This document shows, one piece after another, positions 11,365-20,742 of a DNA stretch of 27,653 nt. Within the stretch, counting starts at the first letter, position 1. The number at the start of each line of letters is the position of its first letter. The translations under genes and the position numbers were made by a program. Source of the stretch: Heterostelium album PN500 (Eukaryota > Evosea > Eumycetozoa > Acytosteliales > Acytosteliaceae). Location of the stretch: contig NC_013781.1 in assembly GCF_000004825.1 (NCBI RefSeq), forward strand, positions 1 through 27,653. The letters run 5' to 3'. A model generated the notes under the pieces. It did not search any database and had not been told where the DNA came from. It worked only from the letters and a program-made list of their open reading frames with translations.

Positions 11365-12499
11365 TTATTTTTGCTTTTTATTGTTGGCTAATCCAGTTGT
11401 AGGGGTTCTTCTTTTGTTAACAAGTAATTCCTCCTCTCCGTCGCTTACAGTAATTATTGTACATTCCTTATTACGCTGGTTGACAACTTCAAAATGTTTG
11501 TTCATTCTTTGAGCAGCGAGAGTGGAAGCCAATTTATTTAATGCATTTTTATCTGGAGAAATCAATAAAAGTAACTTAAAGAGATATAATTTAGTCATAC
11601 ATTAAAATATAAAATATTTATCATTAACTTACCTTTCTTCTTATTTTGGAAACACAACTTATGCATTCATAACAAAGATCGCCGGTAAATAGTACATACT
11701 CCTTTTCAATTTCACGTATCGCGGTCGGAAAATCAGTGTTGCGGAGAAGATTAGTTATTACCATATTGTTGATCTTGTATTGGTTATTTTGATCTTGATT
11801 ATTCGCTACTATCTTATTGATGTTATCCTGTAACAATGAATTATTCTTATTGCTAGATATTAATGCATTATTAAGTTTGTCGTTATTTTCTTTTAGTTGA
11901 TTTATTATTATGTCCTTATCTTCCATTTGCTTCTTTGCATTTTTGAGTTCTTCTTTAAGTTGACTTGCTTCTGATTCTGACATGATGTTTTCTGCAACTT
12001 GAAGATTATTATCCTTAACCAATTCATTTTGGACATGATCAACCTTTTCTATCTTTCTTCTCCTTATACATTCTTCATCTTCACATTTGCGCATAACACT
12101 GTTAATAAGAGTGTACAAATTTGGACATGAACACTCTTTTTTTAATTTTGTAAACAGTAGAGAAGTTGTTGTGTGATGGCCATTAATTAAAACTTCATGC
12201 ATTTGTTTAATAGTCTCGAGTGCCTGATCTTGTGAATGAAAATGATGAATTCCATGTTGATCTATTAGTTTGTTATCTTCTAGATTTACTCGAAGATTCA
12301 CTAATTTTTGAATTAATTGTAAACTTAGTGATTTTGGCTTAAGTGTTGTGGTGATTGTCTTATCTTTGATTGCTTGTTTGATATATTTAAATATTTCAAT
12401 GATTTTATTTTCTTTTACATATGTATTTAATACTTTATTACTGTGAATAATGTACAATAAATTTGCTTTTTCAAATTTTAAAGGTTTTGTTGCTGACAT
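11365..12499 (-). CDS. Two-exon gene, H2C2 zinc module plus coiled coil (about 358 aa)
   Basis: Minus strand, exons 12499-11633 and 11574-11365. The 58-bp intron has donor AAG|GTAAGT and acceptor CTTTAAG, phase 0, joining ...SKIRRK to LLLLISPDKN. I chose ATG 12499 (MSATKPLKFEK); an in-frame ATG at 12550 lies inside the palindromic repeats and is unlikely. Residues 101-144 fit an H2C2 module: His101, His108/109, Cys139, Cys144, with 'CPNLYTLINSVMRKC' in the usual place; the last pair is C-x4-C, not C-x2-C. Residues about 190-255 form a Lys/Glu/Asn coiled coil. The second exon has an acidic patch (VSDGEEEL) and a basic end (KKQK). It converges on the giant gene, 37 bp between stops. It is probably a structural or DNA-binding paralogue; no catalytic core is present. 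Confidence 0.75.
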
Positions 12500-12545
12500 T
12501 GTTATAGAATGATAAATGGTGATCTGTTTTGTAAAAATGAAAAAA

Positions 12546-12630
12546 TCCATTTTTAAAAATGAAAAAATCCATTTTTAAAAATGGAATTAATCAAAAAAAA
12601 AAATTGAAAAAATCCATTTTTAAAAATGGA
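12546..12630. repeat. Three palindromic 18-bp repeats
   Basis: TCCATTTTTAAAAATGGA is perfect at 12568-12585 and 12613-12630; a third copy at 12546-12561 lacks the last bases. Each is preceded by AAAAAA. They lie just upstream of the minus-strand H2C2 gene starting at 12499, so they may be operator-like sites or cruciform-forming DNA in its promoter. Confidence 0.8.
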
Positions 12631-12894
12631 ATTACAGCCCGAATGAATTTTTGGGCTTGTGAGTAAATAAAAATTAAGTTAAAAATAAAAATTTATTATG
12701 TAATATCTAGTTATTATATATTTGTCACCAATTTTTTTTAAACATTGTTTTTAGCTGGCGACTTTTCGATATCAGTCAACTTTGCTTTAACTACATCTGT
12801 TTAAGTTGCAACCAATTGATATTGGTCATAATTATAATAAATTAGTAACAAATATTTTCTAATAGAAATGAAAAATTTTGTATTCATACCTAAC
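12631..12894. other. AT-rich spacer between two minus-strand genes
   Basis: No gene supported. A short inverted repeat (AGCCC...GGGCT, about 12636-12657) sits next to the palindromic repeats. The rest is AT-rich DNA downstream of the B-box gene. Confidence 0.45.
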
Positions 12895-14895
12895 TCACAA
12901 ACTACAGTACTTGTCTATTATGTCTGATTTTCTATATGTAAATGATTGTGGATGATAAATTATATTATCCGACATCTGTTTCCGTTTGGATTGACTCCAT
13001 TTCTTCTTGTAGGTGTCGTATACAAATGTGCTATCTTTGACGAAAAGTATTATTCTGGAGTTTTCATTGTCACACACCATTGGGGTTGAGGGTAATTTGT
13101 GTAAGTGTTCCTTTTGGCTATCATTGAAAGTTGGATATGAAAGCATGGTAAATAATTTCGTTGATCTGTTCTTTGATTTATTGGAATGATCTAAATCACA
13201 CACAAAGAAATTGTTGTTGGTACATATATATAAATATCCATTATTGAAGTCATAACAATAAGTTATCCACGCTGTAATACTATCTTGAAGTGTCGGTGAT
13301 GATGCCAAGATATGACTCGCTATTACCATATTACTTATTGGACATACTTCAAATATTTTTAATTGCGTCTTTGAATGACTACGCAAAAAAATATAGAGTG
13401 TTCCACGTGGTGAGAATGCACACCCAAAGATAATAAATCCATTTTCTTGTTCCACCTCACCAGAGCATTCAAATGATTGAGTGAATGTGTTGAAACGACT
13501 TAGCTGAAAATAATTGGGTTTTGATGAGAATGTTATCAGGTAAATGTTGCTGTGGCGGTCGAAAGTACAATGAATAGAATGGTTGCTGAATGCAGGTGGT
13601 TTGAAGTTTATACGAAAACTGTTTCGATATATATCTAAACATTTTCCACCTCCTCTATCGTTGTCACTGATCACAGGGAAAATGATTTTTTTCTTTGCTA
13701 AAGAATAGGCAAGATAGCAAGGGCTATTCAAAGACAAACAGTGATAAAAAATATAGAGTGTTGTTGGTGTTAAGCAATACTGAGTTGAATGTTTAAGGGC
13801 TGTTTCAAGTAGTTTGGAACAGCACTGAAGATTGTCAATGTATTCATTACCATTGAAATGGATCAGAGATGGAGATACTCTAAGTGTGTCAGTAGAGGTG
13901 AAAACTAACATTGAGGAACTGTCATAGCGTTCAACCTCAGCTTCCTCTTCTTCCATTTCTTCGTCCTCCTCCTCTTCTTCTTCTTCTTCATCCTCCTCAT
14001 CGTCACTGTCGCTTTCGCTTTCATTTTGCTTTCCGAATGAATTCAAAAGAACACTCTTATTATCAATAATTGTATCGATGGAAGCTGCATGTTGGATATA
14101 CGAAAGTGCGGAAAATAATTTTGCTTCATCTATTCTAAAAATGTCTGTTCTGTTGTCGTTGTCATCCAAATAATCGTCTTTGTGTACGTTTCGAGCATAT
14201 TCGTTAAAGTATTTCTCTAACAAATCTTCTACTGCTTCACTATTAACATAATATATTGTGTTACTATTTGTATGTATAAAATCATGTAAATAGTTAGAGT
14301 TGACTGCTGTATGAGTTATTGTCTTGATTGAGTAATTGTCGGTGTCGTCTGATTTAATATTTTGATCGTTATTATATTCATTATATGTTGATGATGGTGG
14401 ACGATGTAAATATAATATTATATTAAATAATAGTTGACTTTCTTTGATATTTAGTTCGATATGTTGCTGCAATGATTGCATTTCTTTTATGATTGGTGAA
14501 CATAAATTAGCTTCGAGATGTTGAAGTATCTTATGTAATTCGTGATAATGCAATTGAGCATTATCAATAAGTTTCTGTAGCTCAGTGTAACGTATAGATT
14601 GGCTTCTGATCGATTTCCACAACTTATCTAATCTTTCACATAGCTGATTATTATTTTTTTTTTTGTTGTCTCTACTCCTTTTATTACTATTAATACTATT
14701 ATTGATTGCTTCTTTTATTATTGTGGCGTTATCCAGATATTCTGTTTCTTCAGTGTGATGTGTGTTATCCTCAAAGCTAACTGTTTTGTGCTCCATATGA
14801 TGATGGTAGGCACAACTGTAACATATAAGCTTTAGACAATCAAAGCATATCACTGCGAATGCTTGATTTTTATTACAATGACATTTCTTCGTCAT
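12895..14895 (-). CDS. B-box zinc-finger protein with coiled coil, acidic run and propeller-like C-terminus (666 aa)
   Basis: The N-terminus carries a B-box-type zinc finger: Cys5, Cys7, Cys17, Cys20, Cys25, Cys28 and a His cluster at 31-36 (CHCNKNQ...CFDC..ICYSCAYHHHMEH). A coiled-coil-like segment follows at about 70-155. Residues about 294-326 are almost all Asp/Glu with Ser. The C-terminal ~330 residues have repeated short aromatic and hydrophobic strands (LYIFYHC, IYLITFSS, LYIFLRS, LYICTNNNFFVCDLD), as in kelch- or NHL-like beta-propellers, but no perfect kelch signature. Dictyostelids have many B-box proteins of this layout, used as adaptors or ubiquitin-pathway parts; the exact role here is unknown. 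The upstream region holds TTTCGGTGA motifs. Confidence 0.85.
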   Translation of the reverse strand: MTKKCHCNKNQAFAVICFDCLKLICYSCAYHHHMEHKTVSFEDNTHHTEETEYLDNATIIKEAINNSINSNKRSRDNKKKNNNQLCERLDKLWKSIRSQSIRYTELQKLIDNAQLHYHELHKILQHLEANLCSPIIKEMQSLQQHIELNIKESQLLFNIILYLHRPPSSTYNEYNNDQNIKSDDTDNYSIKTITHTAVNSNYLHDFIHTNSNTIYYVNSEAVEDLLEKYFNEYARNVHKDDYLDDNDNRTDIFRIDEAKLFSALSYIQHAASIDTIIDNKSVLLNSFGKQNESESDSDDEEDEEEEEEEEDEEMEEEEAEVERYDSSSMLVFTSTDTLRVSPSLIHFNGNEYIDNLQCCSKLLETALKHSTQYCLTPTTLYIFYHCLSLNSPCYLAYSLAKKKIIFPVISDNDRGGGKCLDIYRNSFRINFKPPAFSNHSIHCTFDRHSNIYLITFSSKPNYFQLSRFNTFTQSFECSGEVEQENGFIIFGCAFSPRGTLYIFLRSHSKTQLKIFEVCPISNMVIASHILASSPTLQDSITAWITYCYDFNNGYLYICTNNNFFVCDLDHSNKSKNRSTKLFTMLSYPTFNDSQKEHLHKLPSTPMVCDNENSRIILFVKDSTFVYDTYKKKWSQSKRKQMSDNIIYHPQSFTYRKSDIIDKYCSL

Positions 14896-15234
14896 ATTTA
14901 GATTTAATTACTTGTTGTGACAATGATTAAAAAACCAAAGACTCATAGGCTTATAGGTGCTTTGTTCAAAATATTAAAAATAAAGACAACACAAAAAACT
15001 AATATAAATTCACCGAAAATAATTTAAAATTTACAGAAAATAATGAAAAATTCACCGAAAATAAATTAAAATTTACTGAAATTATTAAAAAAAATAATAA
15101 AAAATTGTGGGGTATAAAGCCTAAAAGCCACCAAATATTTTAAAACTTTAAATTGGCCAAAAAAATAAACAAAAAAGAAAAGATTCAGTGGCGCCCAACC
15201 AACAATAATGTGTGATAACAAAAAAAACACTTTA
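14896..15234 (-). promoter_or_regulatory. Promoter region with about 21-bp tandem TTTCGGTGA-type elements
   Basis: On the minus strand, about 15080 to 15000 reads as four roughly 21-bp units: TTTCAGTAAATTTT, TTTTCGGTGAATTTT, TTTTCTGTAAATTTT, TTTTCGGTGAATTTA. The perfect TCACCGAAA complements are at 15010-15018 and 15052-15060, 42 bp apart. They lie about 115-165 bp upstream of the B-box gene ATG. The part nearer 15234 is the 3' flank of the next minus gene; nothing else is seen. Confidence 0.55.
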
Positions 15235-16701
15235 TTAATTTTTTAATTCTTCAAACTCTGGCAACACTTCTGGCACTAGAAGATATGAGTTTTTGTAGTC
15301 CCACAAAAGTACTGGCGGTTTGGATGACCTTAACATTGTGTTATAGATATACATAAAAGTTTTGCTTGGTACAAATGGTAAATACTGCTCGTTTTTATAC
15401 ATTACATATTTGTCCGATATTTGATTGGTATTGTTACTGATTTTAGGTTGCTCACATGTTTCGTTAAACTGTTCACTTTTAATTAAACATACAAGTTTTT
15501 CATATAGAGGTGGAATGGCAACATAACTATTAATATTTGCACCTGGAATAAAAACCAATTTATGACTTTCACCGAAATCGGATGTATCCATGCCTCTTAT
15601 ATCTTCCACAGACTTTGCACCCCACCAAAGTTGTAGATAATTAGTTTGGACTCTCGAAGTGCAATTTACAGCATTAGCGAAACTATATATGTGTGTATAC
15701 TCTACTTGGCTTTTCGATTTATCAAATTCATGGTACTCGGCCATAGGCGTTCTAGTGGTGGCATATTTACAAGTATTATTGTTAGGTGGCTCTGTTATTC
15801 TGGCTGTAGGTTTTATTATTTTTTTGGCTGTAGTAGTTGTTTGTAATTTCGTTCCTATCGATTTATGTGTAGATCCGACGGTTTTGATATCAACTATGTA
15901 GTCACCAGGTAAGAAATAATTGTTATTTTGTATTTCTAGATTCGCCTCACACTCAACTACGAAGGTATGTGGTGTGTAAATTGACTCTATAGTACGGTTT
16001 TTATGTTGATCACTATTTATTCTAACTTTCATTGCCTCTTGATAACCACTAGAAGATATGTGGAATTCGACATTGGAATTTTGTGATAATTTTTCACATC
16101 CAGAGATTTTGTATTGGAGAGATTGACCAGATGAACATGATTTCTCGCTATGGCGGCCTTGGTTGATCCATCGTCCATTAGTATCTTTAAACATCAGTCT
16201 AAGGGTATTGCTTTCATTGATTTCAGTCGATGCAACAGATGAGGATGTTTCTACCTCGAAAGAGTTATGTTCATTAACGGAACCATTGTTTTCTTCATCT
16301 CTATTGTCAGCATCTCGAATGTCGACAATATAATCTCCCGAAAAAAAATAATTGTTGGAAATTATTTCTAATTCGATTGGAGTGCTATTGCATATTATGT
16401 AGTCATTATAAGGAGTATATTGACTCACGGTGTAATTTACATTTCCATTTCGAACATTCACTTTCATGGCATCTTGTAACCCAGCAGAGCTAATAGCGAT
16501 TAAAATATGTTCTTTTTCACATCCAGAGATTTTGTATTGGAGAGATTGACCAGATGCACACGATTTCTCACTATGGTGGTCTTGGTTGATCCATCGTCCA
16601 TTGGTATCTTTAAACAAAAGCTTAAGGTTATTTTCTTGTGACTTGGTCATTATGACATTTGTCGAAAGAAGAATAAGTAATGATAGTATAAAGATATTCA
16701 T
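15235..16701 (-). CDS. Secreted protein with two repeated Cys-containing domains, 488 aa
   Basis: MNIFILSLLILLSTNVIMTK is a signal peptide. Two homologous domains follow, at about 26-130 and 166-272. Each opens with L(F/M)KDTNGRWINQ, then HSEKSC(A/S)SGQSLQYKISGCEK, and closes with NNYF(F/L)(S/P)GDYIVDI. A Thr-rich linker leads to a third, different domain at about 305-488 with several Cys and sequons (NCT, NET, NNT). There is no C-terminal membrane span or GPI-type tail, so it should be secreted. The FKDTN motif is shared with the protein at 4629-5252. It is divergent from the glycoprotein gene at 17213, with 511 bp between. A beta-sandwich adhesion or ligand-binding fold is plausible but not proven. 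Confidence 0.85.
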   Translation of the reverse strand: MNIFILSLLILLSTNVIMTKSQENNLKLLFKDTNGRWINQDHHSEKSCASGQSLQYKISGCEKEHILIAISSAGLQDAMKVNVRNGNVNYTVSQYTPYNDYIICNSTPIELEIISNNYFFSGDYIVDIRDADNRDEENNGSVNEHNSFEVETSSSVASTEINESNTLRLMFKDTNGRWINQGRHSEKSCSSGQSLQYKISGCEKLSQNSNVEFHISSSGYQEAMKVRINSDQHKNRTIESIYTPHTFVVECEANLEIQNNNYFLPGDYIVDIKTVGSTHKSIGTKLQTTTTAKKIIKPTARITEPPNNNTCKYATTRTPMAEYHEFDKSKSQVEYTHIYSFANAVNCTSRVQTNYLQLWWGAKSVEDIRGMDTSDFGESHKLVFIPGANINSYVAIPPLYEKLVCLIKSEQFNETCEQPKISNNTNQISDKYVMYKNEQYLPFVPSKTFMYIYNTMLRSSKPPVLLWDYKNSYLLVPEVLPEFEELKN

Positions 16702-17212
16702 TTGTTTGTTTTATAACAGCATTTAGATATTAAATAAAATAGGAGAATTAATAATATTTACAAAAACAAAATATTGTTATTATTTATATAGTAATTATTG
16801 GTTTATTTGGAAATTGTGATAAATGACAAATATCTATGTACATACAATTCAGATCATCATGTATCTAAAAATAAATTTTTGATCAATAAATAATCAACTT
16901 ACTTTCACTACATTTACATTTTTCTTTCTTTGTAACATACATATTATCGGATATATTTTATTTAACACCACACACATTTATTGAAAATCGACAGACAATG
17001 ACAACAAGATAAGATGTCAAAGATATATATACACACTAACCACACTTTTGATGAACTTTCATATAATCATTTTGTAGTTTAATTTTTTTTATTTGGTATG
17101 ATAACATTTTAGTGCAGTGAGAATAGATTTTAATTTAATTTTCACAACCAAAACATCACATATTATCTATTTTATATATAAAACTATTTTTCCAAACAAA
17201 ATATTAATACTA
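16702..17212. other. Divergent promoter region between two secretory-path genes
   Basis: 511 bp between two ATGs (16701 minus, 17213 plus). AT-rich with scattered CACAC/CACTAC patches (16910-17045). No TTTCGGTGA motif. A GTG at 17117 is in frame with the downstream gene, but the ATG at 17213 starts a proper signal peptide and is preferred. Confidence 0.5.
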
Positions 17213-20041
17213 ATGAACATTTATATCGGTTTAATTATTATATATTTTACTATTTATTTTGGACATATCGATGCTAATAAACAAAAGCATCATGATCAAG
17301 ATGACACATATCACGATCATATTTACTTTCTTCAAAAAGAAACAAATGATGGTCCTTTATATGCCAATAATTATCAACAATCATTTAGATATGAATTTCC
17401 CAAAATTCCCATCATTCCAAAAATATCTTTAGACACATCCGACTATAACCAGCTTTTTAATATACCACATATTTCTCATGTTTCATCTCACAAGCTGTTT
17501 ATTAGCTTTTCAAACGAATTTAACAAAACAATCATGATTAGTAATGGTATATCTAATGTCACTTTCTATAATTCATCATTTAAAGATGATATAATCGATA
17601 TATCCACACAATGTAAAGCATTTAGTTATTTTTCATATGTTATTGTTGATCTTGATTGTAAAAACAGACATAGTTGTATCAGTAGATCATTGCTCAGCAA
17701 ATGCGATGTCTACTTTGAGGATATTAGATCAAATTCATATTTCGATAGTAAATATTTGCATTGTTCTAATAATATCCTATCGAGCGAGTGCACAGAAAGA
17801 ATAAATTGGCTCGATAAATTAATATATATAAATATAATACTAGGAACAATTATAATCATATATAAATTTGTTAAATTAGTTTCCAAACTAATATACTCGT
17901 TATTATACATACTATGTACAAATATATTTTCAAAATTACGGTCACATTCTTCACATAAATCGAAAAGTCACAAAAAAACAAAACCAAAGATTACAAGCAC
18001 AAGCTCTACGACAAAACCAATTCAGAATCACTCTCATGCAACACCAACTCCAAATGGTCAATATGTTCAAGGTTTTCAAGGTCAGACTCAAAATCAAGGT
18101 CAGGGTTCTCAAGTTTTTCCAGGTCAAAATCAATTTCATAGTTCTCAGTACAATAACGATTATCTTTCATTTAACAAAAATAATATATCACCTCCTCCAA
18201 TGGCCAACAATCATAGATATATTTATACTCCATCCTCATATTCACCATATACTACTTCTATATATATTCTATGTGTGTGCATGATATCAGGCGTTACAAG
18301 CTGCGACAGTTTCTTACCGATGGGCTCTGGTATGATGACAACCATGTATGAACTTTCTCAAGGAGTTGTTAATACATCTTTCACTGGTTACCAATCGATA
18401 TTTATGCCGTCCGAGATGCACAAAGTATGTATGCCTGTATCCGATGACTATGGTTTACTTGGTACAATTGAAATAGAAATTAAGAACTATCGTATACAAA
18501 CTCAAAGTGAATTGAGCTATTATACTTCAAATTGGACTGGTGTATCATTTTGCAGAGAACGTATGCATAGGGCAGAAGGATCGCAATGTGGAACTGGAGA
18601 GAGATACAGTTGTAGCAATATTGTTCCCACTGATGGTGATATGAACAATGAAATAGAAAAAACCATACACAAAGATGTACTGGAAGCAATTGGCGAGAGC
18701 TATTGCTACTCCGCCGGAAGATGTGGCAATTTATTGAAATGTGGTACTTATGGCTATGATAATTCATTTTGCTACTACGGTCGTGCTGGTATAGTCCCTA
18801 TTGGGGATATTGCTACAGTTAAAAAGGTTATCAATACACGTCTGGAATATGATATAGATATTAATTTTAGAACAAAAGACAGTACGACTAGACTTAAAGT
18901 AGAGCGCGATAATCCTAAAGCAGATATAAATATCAGAATTTCTGAAACAGGTGATATAAGTAATACGGCAAATATTGTTGGTCAACATTTTGTACTATAT
19001 ATGGGTCACACATATTTGGCAAGAGCAGCAGAAAACAAAATGCCACAAAGTAATGCAATTGGTGATATTCAAGCTGAAGAAAAGGAACATTTATTAAACA
19101 GAGTCCAAAACAAGATTTCTTTACCTGGATTTTCGTTATGGAGCATTAGTAAGGTGGAAGGAGGAGGACATGCCAACTTCGTTAGTCAAGGTATAAATAG
19201 TATTGGTCAATTTCCAAAAGATGTCGTGACGGTTGGAAATCATATTTGGACAGCATCAAACGAGGAATGGACAACAACACCGACACTACACAATCCTATG
19301 AACATTGTACTAGAGTTCACCAAAAACATTTCTTTTGCACGCACCGTGTCTATGGTCTGTCCTGTTGTAATAAGTAGTTATAGTTCTGCTGATGGATGTC
19401 GATCTTGTTCGCGTGGATCTTCTGTAGTGATAAATGCGATGTCAAATTGTAGCTCTGGATATGTAAAGGTTATCAATACAAATGGCAAAGTCAACTTCGC
19501 TGATAAAACAATAATTTTAGATACACACCCACGAAACTATACTTTAGTTTATCATACAGATTTAGAACTAGTGGAGGATAATATATGTCTTCAAATAGTA
19601 ACAGTAACAAGTAATAGAACAAGTTGTTTTAAACTATTTCAGAAGCTAAAGACCGATATTTCAGTTCTTGAATGGCGTATAGATTTCAAAAAAAACATTG
19701 AAAAGTCAGACAACGATACACCTGGATCGGCTCCTCCTCTCGGTGTCCCTGGAGATTCAAATTCGATTGGCTCTTTAATAGGAAATTTTGTCAGAAAATT
19801 ACTTGCCAGCTATTTTTCATTTTTGTTTGATATTTGGTATAGTATATTTGGACCAATCATTGCAAAGCTAAAATGGGTATTGCTCGTAATAATCATAATA
19901 GTAGTTATTGTTGCGATAATATATATTTATATATATGGTGCATCAATATTTAAATTTATAAAATTAATATTACCTACCAAGAAGGTAAATAGGAATATTG
20001 CCTCACAGTCATCGCCTCAATTCAAAGATAAAATAAAATAA
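17213..20041 (+). CDS. Gn-Gc-like membrane glycoprotein precursor with class II fusion-protein features (942 aa)
   Basis: Residues 1-21 are a signal peptide (MNIYIGLIIIYFTIYFGHIDA). Residues about 22-198 are a luminal domain with Cys and sequons, followed by a long hydrophobic span at about 200-240, then a basic, Gln/Gly-rich linker (GFQGQTQNQGQGSQ). A second hydrophobic segment (about 345-363, IYILCVCMISGVTSC) looks like an internal signal peptide. A Cys-rich ectodomain (about 364-860) follows, with SNWTGVSFC, then SYCYSAGRCGNLLKCG...FCYYGRAG at about 497-522 in the fusion-loop position, and ADGCRSCSRGSSV near 725, like the GCxSCxxGxxV of domain III in phenuivirus-like Gc. A C-terminal span lies at about 885-920, with a short basic tail. 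Order and spacing match a bunyaviral Gn-Gc precursor and differ from HAP2. The likely role is membrane fusion, either from a captured viral gene or as part of a virus-like element. Confidence 0.8.
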   Translation: MNIYIGLIIIYFTIYFGHIDANKQKHHDQDDTYHDHIYFLQKETNDGPLYANNYQQSFRYEFPKIPIIPKISLDTSDYNQLFNIPHISHVSSHKLFISFSNEFNKTIMISNGISNVTFYNSSFKDDIIDISTQCKAFSYFSYVIVDLDCKNRHSCISRSLLSKCDVYFEDIRSNSYFDSKYLHCSNNILSSECTERINWLDKLIYINIILGTIIIIYKFVKLVSKLIYSLLYILCTNIFSKLRSHSSHKSKSHKKTKPKITSTSSTTKPIQNHSHATPTPNGQYVQGFQGQTQNQGQGSQVFPGQNQFHSSQYNNDYLSFNKNNISPPPMANNHRYIYTPSSYSPYTTSIYILCVCMISGVTSCDSFLPMGSGMMTTMYELSQGVVNTSFTGYQSIFMPSEMHKVCMPVSDDYGLLGTIEIEIKNYRIQTQSELSYYTSNWTGVSFCRERMHRAEGSQCGTGERYSCSNIVPTDGDMNNEIEKTIHKDVLEAIGESYCYSAGRCGNLLKCGTYGYDNSFCYYGRAGIVPIGDIATVKKVINTRLEYDIDINFRTKDSTTRLKVERDNPKADINIRISETGDISNTANIVGQHFVLYMGHTYLARAAENKMPQSNAIGDIQAEEKEHLLNRVQNKISLPGFSLWSISKVEGGGHANFVSQGINSIGQFPKDVVTVGNHIWTASNEEWTTTPTLHNPMNIVLEFTKNISFARTVSMVCPVVISSYSSADGCRSCSRGSSVVINAMSNCSSGYVKVINTNGKVNFADKTIILDTHPRNYTLVYHTDLELVEDNICLQIVTVTSNRTSCFKLFQKLKTDISVLEWRIDFKKNIEKSDNDTPGSAPPLGVPGDSNSIGSLIGNFVRKLLASYFSFLFDIWYSIFGPIIAKLKWVLLVIIIIVVIVAIIYIYIYGASIFKFIKLILPTKKVNRNIASQSSPQFKDKIK

Positions 20042-20062
20042 TATAAAATATATAAGAATTAA

Positions 20063-20251
20063 TTTATTGCACAATTCTACCCAAAGACAGACTGGTTGCC
20101 ATTGGTTTGTCAAGCTCTTCATATATCAAGATTGGAATCTCCTATTGCATTATACCCACTAAAACCACCAGCGGAAGAAGAATCTGACGACGATGATATT
20201 ATAGATGATATCGATGATTTAAATTTGGAAGAAGAATCTGACGATGAATAA
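20063..20251 (+). other. Exon-like acidic open frame, possible alternative C-terminus of the glycoprotein
   Basis: A frame without ATG is open for 62 codons and ends ...LKPPAEEESDDDDIIDDID...LEEESDDE. A donor at AAGAAG|GTAAAT (19985) and an acceptor at CCCAAAG (20086) would remove 102 bp in phase 0 and join it to the cytoplasmic tail of the glycoprotein gene, giving an acidic tail in place of NRNIASQ...KDKIK. It may instead be a remnant exon. Confidence 0.35.
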
Positions 20252-20396
20252 AAATTAAATTTATATCCTAATTTGTATATTTTTTAATTTTTTTAAGATC
20301 TGGTTTATTATTTTTCAAAAATATCATAGGTTTCACATTTAATATTTCATTCATTATTATTTTAATTCAAGAAATAAAAAGAAATAAACTTATAAA

Positions 20397-20543
20397 ATGT
20401 CAAGTAGAGATTATCAAAGTTGCACAAAAACAACCACAACAAGAGAGAATAAAGATGGTTCAACAACAACAACAACTACTACTAAGCCATGTGACAGAGA
20501 TGACTGTCCTACTAAAAAGGAGGGTAACAATACTCATTATTAA
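20397..20543 (+). CDS. Small Thr-rich protein, 48 aa
   Basis: ATG follows an AT-rich leader (aaacttataaaATG), and the frame encodes MSSRDYQSCTKTTTTR, a run of seven Thr, three Cys and the end KKEGNNTHY. The composition resembles the tiny Thr/Ser-rich genes often found in dictyostelid genomes. No signal peptide or domain. A transcript would be needed to confirm it. Confidence 0.4.
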   Translation: MSSRDYQSCTKTTTTRENKDGSTTTTTTTKPCDRDDCPTKKEGNNTHY

Positions 20544-20587
20544 TCGGAACATTCTCTGTGTGTAAAAATTAAATAAACTGTAATGTG

Positions 20588-20698
20588 GTGAACTTCAAGT
20601 TCTCAAATTTTTCACACCCAATAAATTAATTTTTTAATTTTTTTTAATTTTTTTTTAAAATGAAAACCCTGTCGAGTGGTCTTTTTTTGATCTACACT
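20588..20698 (+). repeat. Inverted promoter repeat, left arm
   Basis: Pairs in inverted orientation with 22439-22542. Shared order: GTGAAC, TCTCA, TTTTTC-CACC, AAATTAATTTTTTAATTT, then AAAACCCTGTCGAGTGGT and GAT-CTACACT. The 18-base core AAAACCCTGTCGAGTGGT is identical. It points at the start of the gene at 20743, 44 bp away, so it is probably its promoter. Confidence 0.8.
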
Positions 20699-20742
20699 TA
20701 CATTATTTTTATTATTATTTCTCTATATATAAAACATTATAA

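Noticed and set aside
12500-12550. 17-residue extension of the minus H2C2 gene
   Set aside because: Its ATG lies in the palindromic repeat; MSATK at 12499 is a better start.
15189-15199. TGGCGCCCAAC, like a tRNA-Lys primer-binding site of retroviruses and LTR elements
   Set aside because: Only 11 bases match, no LTR pair flanks it and no reverse transcriptase is in the window.
17117-17212. GTG-initiated extension of the glycoprotein
   Set aside because: Non-ATG start, and ATG 17213 directly begins a signal peptide.
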